DNA of 47,430 bases from Acidobacteriota bacterium (GTDB lineage: Bacteria; Acidobacteriota; Thermoanaerobaculia; Multivoradales; SZUA-115). The stretch is from positions 1 through 47,430 of the forward strand of contig JAJRVQ010000173.1 of the NCBI GenBank assembly GCA_024277255.1. The letters run 5' to 3'. The translations under genes and the position numbers were made by a program. Below are positions 9,251 to 17,914 of this stretch, piece after piece. The first letter of the stretch is position 1; each line of letters begins with the position of its first letter. The notes below the pieces were generated by a model that was not told where the DNA came from, did no database searches, and worked only from the letters and a program-made list of their open reading frames with translations.

Positions 9251-10102
9251 TTATAGGTCGTTGCGCAGGATGATGTCGAGGCCGAAGCACTCTCGGCGAC
9301 TTTGGTTGTGCGACAGCGGCTCCTGGCCGCCGGTTCGCCCGATGTCCCAGAACCACACCGAGCCGGCGCCTGCCTGGCTAGAGCAGTTCAAGAAGCCGTC
9401 GGAGCAGCTATCCAGCCAGTTCTGGGTGATCTCGAGCCCCAGATTCTCCGCGTAGCCACCGCAGTAGCTATCGGGATCGAAGGGCGAGGAATCAACATCG
9501 GTTCCCACCACGTCGAAGAAACCGACGGGCAGCGCCGGCCTTCCGGTCGTACCGTAGAGCCAGTAGGCGTTGAACGCCGCCATCCAGGCCTCTTGCTGCA
9601 TGAAGACAGCATCACTGGCGTAGCCGAGAAGCCATCCTACTGCCTGCTCGAAGACCGAGCCGTTGATCACCGCGTCGGCCAGCGGAGTCCCCCAGCTCGA
9701 AGGTGCCAGAGCATTGACCCACCGGATGTTGGCGATGATCGTCGGGTAGCGGCTGTCCCAGGTGGGATTGGACAGAATCCAGCGCATGACGTTGCCACCG
9801 TTCGAGTGGGTGATCACCACCAGGTCGTCCACCCCCTGGTTGACGATGAAGTCGTGCAGGTAGCCGGCCAGACAGCCGGCCGCCTGCGAATCCCACATGT
9901 ACTGCTCGAAGTCGCAGTTGACCACGACGAATTTGCTCGGGTCGGGCAACCCCTGGCGAACCGAGTTGACGAAGCCGGCACGCCAATAGTCGTTGAGCGC
10001 ATCGGTCTGATGGCCGGTGCCATGAACAAAGGCGACGCCGGTCACTCCGAAAGCGGGAACGGACGTCAACAGAGCTACGAGAACGAGGAATCGTCGGATC
10101 AC
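9251..10102 (-). CDS. Secreted alpha/beta-hydrolase (lipase-like)
   Basis: 283 aa with an N-terminal signal peptide (IRRFLVLVALLTSVPAFG). The alpha/beta-hydrolase core is visible: an oxyanion-loop-like VAFVHGTGH near residue 27 and the nucleophile elbow THSNGG near residue 99, a variant of GxSxG. Candidate acid and histidine residues lie in the C-terminal third (VVGTDVDSSPFDPDS; PLSHNQS). Several Cys pairs suit an exported protein. The GTG start has AGGAGGGAG about 7 nt upstream. It could be a lipase, esterase or PHB depolymerase-like enzyme; the substrate is not evident. It forms a two-gene unit with the downstream DUF4785-like gene. Confidence 0.8.
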   Translation of the reverse strand: MIRRFLVLVALLTSVPAFGVTGVAFVHGTGHQTDALNDYWRAGFVNSVRQGLPDPSKFVVVNCDFEQYMWDSQAAGCLAGYLHDFIVNQGVDDLVVITHSNGGNVMRWILSNPTWDSRYPTIIANIRWVNALAPSSWGTPLADAVINGSVFEQAVGWLLGYASDAVFMQQEAWMAAFNAYWLYGTTGRPALPVGFFDVVGTDVDSSPFDPDSYCGGYAENLGLEITQNWLDSCSDGFLNCSSQAGAGSVWFWDIGRTGGQEPLSHNQSRRECFGLDIILRNDL

Positions 10103-10246
10103 GGGCAGACTCCCTCCTGGATGAAGCAGTAAGGCGGTGGCTTGTCAGCGCGGTGCGACAAGGCGAAGCGAAATGGACTGACTAACGGTTGAAGTCCGTC
10201 CAAGGTAACAAATACCGGCGACGACGACAATAGGAGGCCGCCGCCT

Positions 10247-10639
10247 TCACAGGGTGACCGTCTTGCCCGCCTCGGCGATCATCTTGGAGAAGGTCTGCCA
10301 GCCGAGGATGGCGTCGACGCTCGCCTGCACCGTGGCCAGATCGAGGCCGAGGAGGCGGGCCGAGGCGCTGCAGGCGTAGAGCCGAATGTGGCCGGCTTCG
10401 CGACCCGGTTGCAGCATGGTGGTCAGCGGCGGCATGGCGGCCGCCTCGATGGCCTCGGCGGTCAAGGGTGGGGCTGGATCCAGCCGGTCCCAGCGGCCCC
10501 GCGCCCAGGCGTCAAGAGCGCCGAAAAACAGGGCCACGTCCACCTTCTCGCCCACCGAGGCTGCGCTCGCCGCCAGCGAGGTGACCTGAAACCGTCCATC
10601 CCAGCGGTCGGCGTGGGCGAGGATGAGGAGGTCGGCCAT
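10247..10639 (-). CDS. DsrE/DsrF-like small protein
   Basis: About 130 aa, resembling the DsrE fold used by sulfur-relay and peroxiredoxin-like proteins. The start ADLLILAHADRWDGRFQVTSL and the later LYACSASARLLGL, with a single Cys near residue 95, match the family pattern of a conserved Cys at the end of a strand. The ATG at 10639 is preferred over a TTG at 10660, which would start on the edge of the hairpin between this gene and korB. It may transfer persulfide sulfur or be a stand-alone DsrE-like protein. It lies downstream of korB but separated by a strong hairpin, so expression may be uncoupled. Confidence 0.7.
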   Translation of the reverse strand: MADLLILAHADRWDGRFQVTSLAASAASVGEKVDVALFFGALDAWARGRWDRLDPAPPLTAEAIEAAAMPPLTTMLQPGREAGHIRLYACSASARLLGLDLATVQASVDAILGWQTFSKMIAEAGKTVTL

Positions 10640-10661
10640 CTGTGGGCTAAGAGGCTGCAAG

Positions 10662-10696
10662 GCGGATCGACCCGGCGCTCAGCCGGGCCGATCCGC
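10662..10696 (-). terminator. Strong hairpin between korB and the dsrE-like gene
   Basis: GCGGATCG (10662-10669) pairs with CGATCCGC (10689-10696), and CCCGGC (10671-10676) pairs with GCCGGG (10682-10687). In RNA from the minus strand the single intervening pair is a G-U wobble, giving a continuous 15-bp stem with a 5-nt loop. It lies 22 bp after the korB stop. The downstream sequence is only weakly U-rich, so it may be a partial terminator or a 3'-end stabiliser. Confidence 0.6.
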
Positions 10697-10717
10697 GAGA
10701 GGGTTCGGGCCCGGAAA

Positions 10718-11744
<1,027 letters not shown>

Positions 11745-11755
<11 letters not shown>

Positions 11756-13631
11756 GCGTCTCTCCCTCCAGCAGCTCCTGGATACGGCTAACGATTTCGT
11801 GGCGATAGAAGGGTTTGCCTTCCATCTTGTTGAGGCTGATGATCTCTCTCATGTACGTGCCCTGCAAGATGAGAGCGAGCTGGCCGCAGTTCATCTCGGG
11901 GAGCAGGACCTGCTTGAAGCTCGCCAGTACCTGCCCGAGGTTGCTCGGGAACGGGTTCAGGTAGCGCAGGTGAGCACGGCTGACTTTCATTCCTTGCAGG
12001 CGTGCCGCGTTGACCGCGCCGGTGATAGCGCCACAGGTGCTACCCCAGCCGAGCACCAGTAGTTCGCCGCTGGCGTCACCGTCGACTTCCAAGTCGGGCA
12101 CGTCCTGGACGATACGCTCGACCTTCGCCGCTCGCAGATCGGTCATCGTTTGGTGATTCTTCGCGTCGTAGGAGACGTTACCGGTGACCGCTTCCTTTTC
12201 CAGGCCGCCGATCCGGTGCTCCAAGCCCGGTGTCCCCGGAACCGCCCACGGCCGCGACAAGGTCTTCTCATCGCGCTGGTAGGGGTGGAAATCCTCCGGA
12301 TCGGTACAGAAGTCGGTGCGCAGGTCGGGGAGTTCCTCCACCTTGGGCAGCAGCCACGGCTCGGAACCGTTGGCGATATAGCCGTCGGTCAAGACCATCA
12401 CCGGCACCATGTATTTGACCGCGATCTTGCACGCCCGCAGAGCGATGTCGAAGCAGTCTTTTGGCGACGAGGCGGCGAGAACCGGTATCGGTGCCTCGCC
12501 GTTTCGCCCGTAGAAGGCTTGGAACAGGTCGGACTGCTCCGTCTTGGTCGGCAAGCCGGTCGACGGACCGCCCCGCTGAACGTTGCAGACGATCAGCGGC
12601 AGCTCGACCATCATCGCCAACCCCAGCGCTTCGCCCTTGAGAGCGATTCCGGGACCACTGGAGGCGGTCACTCCGAGGGCGCCGCCGTAGGAAGCTCCGA
12701 TCGCCGCACAAACCGCGGCGATCTCGTCCTCCGCCTGGAAGGTGGTCACACCGAAGTTCTTGAGAGCCGCCAGATCGTGCAGCACGTCACTGGCGGGGGT
12801 GATCGGGTAAGCGCCCAAGAAAAGCGGCAGACCGCTTCTCCGGCTCGCCGCCACCAGACCGATGGCCAAGGCCGAGTTACCCGAGATGTTGCGGTAGGTT
12901 CCCGGCGCCAGCTGCGCCTTCTCGACTTCGTAGCGCACCTGGAAGATCTGCGTGATGTCACAGTAGTTCCAACCGGCCTTGAGCACCTTGATGTTGGCCT
13001 CCGCCACATCCGGCTTGCGGCCGAACTTCTGCTCCAACCACTGGATCGTCGGCTCGAGCGGCCGATTGAACATCCAGTAGGCCATGCCCAGGGCAAACAT
13101 GTTCTTGCAGCGCTCTTGCGATTTGCTGTCCAGCGGGCTGTCTTTGAGGGTGCGACGGGTCATCGTGCCCAGCGGAACTTGGTAGACCCGGTAGCCCTCC
13201 ACCGTGCCGTCTTCCAGTGGGTTGTTCTCCAGATTGGCCTTCTTCAAGTTGCGCGCGTTGAAGTCGTCGGAGTTGGTGATCACCACTCCGTTGCTCTTCA
13301 GGTCGCCCAGGTTCTTCACCAGAGCCGCGGGATTCATCGCCACCAACACGTCGGGCTCATCGCCCGGCGTATGAATGTCGTAGTCGGCGATACGCACCTG
13401 GAAGGCCGAAACTCCGGCCAAGGTTCCCTGCGGCGCGCGAATCTCGGCAGGGTAATCGGGCAAGGTAGACAGGTCGTTGCCGATCATCGCCGAGGTACTG
13501 GTGAATTGTCCCCCAGTCAACTGCATTCCATCGCCCGAGTCACCGGCGAAACGAATGACTACATCGGCCACTTTCTCGAGCGTGACTTCACGCCCGTTGT
13601 GCTCTTCTGGATCAGTGACGGCGGTCGTCAT
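11745..13631 (-). CDS. korA: 2-oxoacid:ferredoxin oxidoreductase, alpha (gamma-alpha fused) subunit
   Basis: About 628 aa. The N-terminal 190 residues are the gamma domain (VVIRFAGDSGDGMQLTG; later NPAALVKNLGDL), fused to the alpha pyrimidine-binding domain (LGAYPITPASDVLHDL, then FQAEDEIAAVCAAIGASYGG and TASSGPGIALKGEALGLA). The C-terminal part carries LVLGWGSTCGAI and LLPEMNCGQLA. This gamma-alpha layout is standard for two-subunit Kor enzymes. The ATG at 13631 is favoured because GGAG lies 9 nt upstream; an in-frame ATG at 13646 overlaps that ribosome site. A 254-bp stretch separates it from nuoI, which is upstream on the same strand. Confidence 0.93.
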
Positions 13632-13885
13632 CTTCTTATTCTCCATTGGTGGCGAAAGGGCCTATCCCGCTCTGCTCACCAGTTTCGTCATGGGAGGTCA
13701 AGTCTTGGTCTCAGGTCTGGACCAATCAGAGGTGGGTCTCCAAAACTAGGTAGAGCTGGGTCAATCGTCGCCGAGACGAAAAGGTCGTGCCATGGCAGTG
13801 CATGGCGGTCAGCTCTCAGGTGTCCATTCTGACCTACTTTGGGACAGAGGAAAAGCCTCGGAGCGCCGGATCACCCCGCGGATCC

Positions 13886-14527
13886 CTACGAAGCCATCTC
13901 CGTGGCACCCGCGTCGCGGGCAGCCTGCACCAGATTGAAGGCCTCGCGGCGCATCTTGGCACGGCGCTCGTCTTCTTCCGGATAGTGCGGCCGGTAGCCG
14001 AGCTTCGAAGGATCGAAGGTGTAGGGCTTGACCAGATCGTTCTTGCCCACTTTCGACTGATCGCGGTGGAAGTAGGCCATGTCGTAGTTGTTGCTCATGA
14101 TGATCGCCTCTTCCGGGCAAGCATCGACACAGTAGCCGCAGAAGACGCAGCGCAGCATGTCGATCTCGTAGACCACCGGGTACTTCTCGATATTGACGTC
14201 CGGGTGCTCGCCGGCTTCGATCTTGATGCACTCGGCCGGGCAGGCGGTGGCACAGAGGAAGCAAGCGACGCAGCGCAAGGAGCCGTCCGGACGCGAGGTC
14301 AGGATGTGGTGACCACGGTAACGGTGGCTATAGTCGCGGCGCTGCTCCGGATACTCGATGGTGTACTCCGGCCCCTTGCGCAGGTTGCGCACGAAATGGC
14401 GCAGGGTGACCATCAAGCCACCGAAGAGCGGCAAGTAGAGACGCTCCGAGAGACTCTTCTTGTACGGCGTCACCGCCCTTGGCCGCGGTCGCGAAAGAAC
14501 CGGCTCTTGCAGCATCTCGGATCTCAT
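13886..14527 (-). CDS. nuoI: NADH-quinone oxidoreductase subunit I (two [4Fe-4S] ferredoxin subunit)
   Basis: 213 aa. Two classic 4Fe-4S motifs are present: CVACFLCATACP and CVFCGYCVDACP, each CxxCxxCxxxCP. The N-terminal region (LYLPLFGGLMVTLRHFVRNL) matches the amphipathic membrane-docking segment of NuoI. The subunit carries clusters N6a/N6b that lead electrons from the peripheral arm to N2 in NuoB. Its ATG overlaps the nuoCD stop by 4 bp, so it is translated with the upstream gene. In the common nuo order NuoI follows NuoH; here it follows NuoCD directly. Confidence 0.95.
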   Translation of the reverse strand: MRSEMLQEPVLSRPRPRAVTPYKKSLSERLYLPLFGGLMVTLRHFVRNLRKGPEYTIEYPEQRRDYSHRYRGHHILTSRPDGSLRCVACFLCATACPAECIKIEAGEHPDVNIEKYPVVYEIDMLRCVFCGYCVDACPEEAIIMSNNYDMAYFHRDQSKVGKNDLVKPYTFDPSKLGYRPHYPEEDERRAKMRREAFNLVQAARDAGATEMAS

Positions 14528-16272
14528 CGTTCCAGCTCCCCGGCGATGACGTTGAGCCCGCCTAGAGAAACCACCAGGTCGGAGATACTGCCGCCTCGGA
14601 TCATGTCTGGGAAGGTCGAGAAGATCGGAAAACAGGGCGGCCGAACCTTGAGCCGGTAGGGTTTGGGACCACCGTCACTGATCGCATAGAAGCCCAGCTC
14701 GCCGTTGGCGGCCTCGACCATGTGGTAGTACTCGCCGGCCGGCACCTGGATGCCGTCCATGATCAATTTGAAGTGATAGATCATCGCTTCCATCTGGTTG
14801 TAGGCCGTCTCCTTGTCGGGCAGCGCGATGTGCGGATCGTCGACGATGTAGCGCCCTTCGGGCATGCCGCGATCGAGCAGCTGGCGGATGATCTTCATCG
14901 ACTCGCGCATCTCGTCCATGCGAACCCGGTAGCGATCGTAGACATCGCCGCCGTAGTAGACCGGCACGTTGAAATCGATCGTGTCGTAGAGATCGTAGGG
15001 GTGGGCCTTGCGCACGTCGTAGGGTACGCCGCTGGCCCGCAAGCAGGGGCCGGTCCAGCCCCAGTTGATCGCCTCCTCGGCGGTGACCGTGGCCACGCCG
15101 ACGGAGCGATCGATCCAGATGCGGTTACGGTTGACCAGCTTTTCCACATCGTCGATAAACGGTGGAATGATCTCCAAGAGGCGTTCGCTGCGCTCGACGA
15201 AATCGAGCGGCAGGTCTTGCGCCAGACCGCCGATGCGGCCGTAAGAAACGGTCAAGCGGGCCCCGCTACACGCCTCCAGCAGGCCGTAGATCTCCTCGCG
15301 CGGCTGGTACAAGAAGAAGAAATTGGTCAGTGCTCCGGCGTCGACCAGGGTTGCACCGTTGCACACACAGTGGTCCATGATGCGCGAGAACTCGGAGAGA
15401 ATCATGCTCGCCCACACCGCCCGCGGCGGCGCTTCGATGCCCAGCATCGCCTCGACCGTGCGGCAGTAGCCGATGTTGTTGATGAACGACGAGCAATAGT
15501 TGAGCCGATCGGTATAGGGGATTACCTGCTGCCAGGTATGGGTTTCGGCCATCTTCTCGAAGCAGCGATGGAGGTAACCGATCTCCACATCGCTGGCGAC
15601 GATGTTCTCGCCGTCCATTTCGGCCACGATGCGAAAGGTGCCGTGCATCGCCGGATGGGAAGGACCGATGTTGATCGTCATGCGCTCGAACAGGTCGTCC
15701 GGACCCTCGGGGGCCGCGTCGAGCTTGGGCATGTACATCTTTTCCTCGGTCAAGATCCAGCGGCGGGCAGAGTCGTAGTCCTTGCGCAGCGGATGGCCCT
15801 GGAAGGCCTCGTGGGTCAGCAGGCGGCGCAGGTTCGGGTGATTCTCGAAGCGCACGCCAAACATCTCCCAGGCTTCGCGCTCGAACCAGTTGGCGGCCTT
15901 CCACACGGGAATCAACGACGGCAGGGATAGATCGTCCTCACCCACCGGCACCTTGAGGCGTAGCCGCTGGCCGCGGGGCAGCGAGTACAGGTGGTAGACC
16001 ACTTCAAAACGCTGGGCCCGCTCGGGGTAATCAACCCCGCAAAGATCGAGCATCAAGTCAAAGCGGGTCGCGGGGTTGTCGCACAGTTCTCGCGCCACGG
16101 CGGCCAGCACCGACTTGTCGACGATCCAAGTCGGCTGATCGAGCCCCTCCTGCACAGTGATTGTCCCCGGCGGAAATTGTTCAATCAGGGCAGCGGCAGG
16201 ATCGGCCACAGTGGTGTCAAGCTCGGTCACGGTGGGCTCAGGCGGAGACTGCGGCGGGCTGGTTGCCGGCAC
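14524..16272 (-). CDS. nuoCD: NADH-quinone oxidoreductase fused subunits C and D
   Basis: 582 aa. The N-terminal ~190 residues are NuoC (30-kDa subunit: FEVVYHLYSLPRGQRLRLKVPV, FEREAWEMFGVRFENHPNLRRLLTHEAF) and the rest is NuoD (49-kDa subunit: INIGPSHPAMHGTFRI, EIGYLHRCFEKMAE, DRLNYCSSFINN). NuoD forms the quinone pocket with NuoB. The fused C-D form is best known from enterobacteria and occurs in some other phyla. The GTG at 16272 has AGGAGAAGG upstream and overlaps nuoB by 35 bp; a second GTG at 16230, just after the nuoB stop, is an alternative. The C-terminus (MIRGGSISDLVVSLGGLNVI) is intact. Confidence 0.95.
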   Translation of the reverse strand: MPATSPPQSPPEPTVTELDTTVADPAAALIEQFPPGTITVQEGLDQPTWIVDKSVLAAVARELCDNPATRFDLMLDLCGVDYPERAQRFEVVYHLYSLPRGQRLRLKVPVGEDDLSLPSLIPVWKAANWFEREAWEMFGVRFENHPNLRRLLTHEAFQGHPLRKDYDSARRWILTEEKMYMPKLDAAPEGPDDLFERMTINIGPSHPAMHGTFRIVAEMDGENIVASDVEIGYLHRCFEKMAETHTWQQVIPYTDRLNYCSSFINNIGYCRTVEAMLGIEAPPRAVWASMILSEFSRIMDHCVCNGATLVDAGALTNFFFLYQPREEIYGLLEACSGARLTVSYGRIGGLAQDLPLDFVERSERLLEIIPPFIDDVEKLVNRNRIWIDRSVGVATVTAEEAINWGWTGPCLRASGVPYDVRKAHPYDLYDTIDFNVPVYYGGDVYDRYRVRMDEMRESMKIIRQLLDRGMPEGRYIVDDPHIALPDKETAYNQMEAMIYHFKLIMDGIQVPAGEYYHMVEAANGELGFYAISDGGPKPYRLKVRPPCFPIFSTFPDMIRGGSISDLVVSLGGLNVIAGELER

Positions 16273-16765
16273 GGGCCTTCTCCTCTCTCTGCCTCTTGCG
16301 CTGAACCTCGCGGTCGCGGATCACCTTCTCTTTGAGCTGCAGGATGCCGTACATCAATCCCTCCGGCGTCGGCGGGCAGCCGGGCACGTAGACGTCCACC
16401 GGGATGATCTCGTCGATCCCCTGCATGACGTGGTAAGAGCGGTAAAAGCCACCCGAACAGGCGCAGGCTCCCATCGAGACCACCCATTTCGGATCGGCCA
16501 TCTGGTCGTAGATTTTCTTCAACACCGGCCCCATCTTGTCGTTGATGGTGCCGGCGACGATCAGCAGGTCGCTCTGCCGCGGTGAGAAGCGCACCACCTC
16601 AGAGCCGAAGCGGGCCAAATCATAGTGGCTCGAAACCGTGCTCATGAACTCGATCGCGCAGCAGGCGGTGCCAAACGGAAAGGGCCAGAAGGAATGGCGC
16701 TGAGACCAATCTTCCAGGGCGTCAAACTGGGTCGTCACCCAGCTCTGTCCGGTCATTCCTTTCAT
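16238..16765 (-). CDS. nuoB: NADH-quinone oxidoreductase subunit B
   Basis: 175 aa. It binds cluster N2, the last iron-sulfur centre before quinone. The tandem-Cys ligand motif GTACCAIEFM is near residue 31; the other two ligands are in MGACACSGGFY and VPGCPPTPEGL. Length is slightly above the family norm because of a charged, Lys/Arg/Glu-rich tail. It is first in a nuoB-nuoCD-nuoI unit, with a plausible promoter (16793-16821) directly upstream. No nuoA, E, F, G, H or J-N lies in the window. Confidence 0.95.
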   Translation of the reverse strand: MKGMTGQSWVTTQFDALEDWSQRHSFWPFPFGTACCAIEFMSTVSSHYDLARFGSEVVRFSPRQSDLLIVAGTINDKMGPVLKKIYDQMADPKWVVSMGACACSGGFYRSYHVMQGIDEIIPVDVYVPGCPPTPEGLMYGILQLKEKVIRDREVQRKRQREEKARAGNQPAAVSA

Positions 16766-16792
16766 CTCTCTCAGACCCCTTTCTGACCACCG

Positions 16793-16821
16793 AGTGTATC
16801 ATTTAGGCGGAGCGCTCACAA
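16793..16821 (-). promoter_or_regulatory. Candidate promoter for the nuoB-CD-I unit
   Basis: On the minus strand TTGTGA (16821-16816, 5/6 to -35) and TACACT (16798-16793, 4/6 to -10) are exactly 17 bp apart. This would place the RNA start near 16786, about 20 nt before the nuoB ATG. Confidence 0.45.
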
Positions 16822-16902
16822 GGTGCCCGCACAGGCCATGACGAGCGGCAAAAATCTTTTATTCCCTATAACTTACAGCCAATCTCAACCCAGAGTCCCA
16901 GG

Positions 16903-17181
16903 ATGCAAATGAGCCTCACGGTCGCCGCTCTCGCGGCCGCCCGGCGCGACTTGAGCGACGCGTACAAACTGCGCATCGCCTTTGCCGGCGGCTGCGGCGC
17001 GATGGGCTTCCGACTCGCCGCGGTGCGCCGCGCGGTGGACGGCGACCTGCACTTCGAGGTGACCGGCGTCCCGCTGCTACTCGACCACAAGGCCGCGGCT
17101 GAACTCGACGGCGCGGTTCTAGACTACAGCGAGGAAGAGGGCTTCCAGCTCGACCACCCGAAGTGGGGGATGAGCTGCTAG
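16903..17181 (+). CDS. HesB/IscA-like (Fe-S biosynthesis domain) small protein
   Basis: 92 aa with a HesB/IscA-like core. RIAFAGGCGAMGFRL corresponds to the first-Cys region of A-type carriers, and the protein ends in GMSC where IscA has a CGCG-type pair. Only two Cys (C31 and the last residue C92) are present, so one of the three usual ligands is missing. It may carry a cluster as a dimer or have lost that role. The 4-bp overlap with the convergent rubrerythrin-like gene is a CTAG whose two strands supply both TAG stops. An ATG two codons downstream is an equal start candidate. Confidence 0.75.
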   Translation: MQMSLTVAALAAARRDLSDAYKLRIAFAGGCGAMGFRLAAVRRAVDGDLHFEVTGVPLLLDHKAAAELDGAVLDYSEEEGFQLDHPKWGMSC

Positions 17182-17582
17182 GCCGATGCCGCGATATCGC
17201 CCGGCGACGAGTTGAACGCCTCTCGCAAGCTCTCCAAGCGCGCGCAGTCGCCCGCCAGCCCTGCGATGGTGGCCTCCAGGACCTCGGCCGTCTCCGCATC
17301 GACCTCGCGGACCATCTTCGGATAGAGGAGGTTCTGCTGATAACTCTCCTCCGCGATGGCCACCGCCAGGTTCTTGGCGGCGCCGTGGACCCTGCCCGCC
17401 GCTTCGAGCTGCGCCACCGCGCGCTCGTCCTTGTCGGCGGCAAGCTGCCGCCAGCTCTTCGCCAAATTGGGCTGGCCGTCACGATCGGCTCGGTCGGCGA
17501 AGGCACGGTACAGCGCTGCCTTCTCGGCTTCGGCGATGAAAGCGGTTTTCAGATGCTCTTGGGCTCGCGGTAGTCTAGACAC
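17178..17582 (-). CDS. Rubrerythrin/ferritin-like helical protein
   Basis: About 134 aa, predicted four-helix bundle resembling the rubrerythrin diiron domain. EHLKTAFIAEAEKAALYRAFA gives the first helix with an E-x-E pair, and later helices contain AKNLAVAIAEESYQQNLLYPKM. There is no C-terminal rubredoxin domain. Some expected E-x-x-H ligand pairs are not obvious, so iron binding is uncertain. The GTG at 17582 is chosen because GAGGAG lies 8 nt upstream; a longer frame to a TTG at 17645 lacks support. Possible roles are peroxide or iron handling, in keeping with its convergent Fe-S neighbour, but this is inference. Confidence 0.7.
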   Translation of the reverse strand: MSRLPRAQEHLKTAFIAEAEKAALYRAFADRADRDGQPNLAKSWRQLAADKDERAVAQLEAAGRVHGAAKNLAVAIAEESYQQNLLYPKMVREVDAETAEVLEATIAGLAGDCARLESLREAFNSSPGDIAASA

Positions 17583-17654
17583 GGAAGGATTCTCCTCATC
17601 GTTGCTGCTCCTGGTGATTGTACGCAAACTTGGCCGCCTGGCCAACCGCTGAGG

Positions 17655-17820
17655 CTAGCAGCCCGGGGCGAAAGTCGTCCGTGGGCGAGAACGAGGGATT
17701 TGGTCGTGAATCAAGGCGGAAAACCGGAGGCGAACCCGAGGTTCGTCGAGGATTTTCCAACGCAGAGTCACGGACAAAGAGCCGTTCGGAGCCAGGACGA
17801 GTTTCACCCCGGGCTGCTAG
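17655..17820. repeat. 166-bp element with 26-bp terminal inverted repeats (MITE-like)
   Basis: The left end (17655-17680, starting CTAGCAGCCCGGGG) and the right end (17795-17820, ending CCCCGGGCTGCTAG) are inverted repeats matching at 24 of 26 positions, with the outer 14 bp perfect. Weaker complementarity continues inward. No ORF of note is inside. It sits in the 332-bp gap between the divergent rubrerythrin-like and RsbU genes. The form fits a miniature inverted-repeat element or a large structured RNA. Only one copy is seen in this window. Confidence 0.7.
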
Positions 17821-17914
17821 ATCGCGCACGGCGCTCCCAAAGGAGTAACCTTCGAGCCCGACTCTACGTATTCTCTGTGACTAGCAGCGACCCCTCCGGT
17901 GGCTATCTCTCCCC

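Noticed and set aside
12150..13832. 560-aa open frame on the + strand opposite korA
   Set aside because: korA has clear family motifs throughout; the antisense frame is rich in Arg/Gln/His/Val with no motif.
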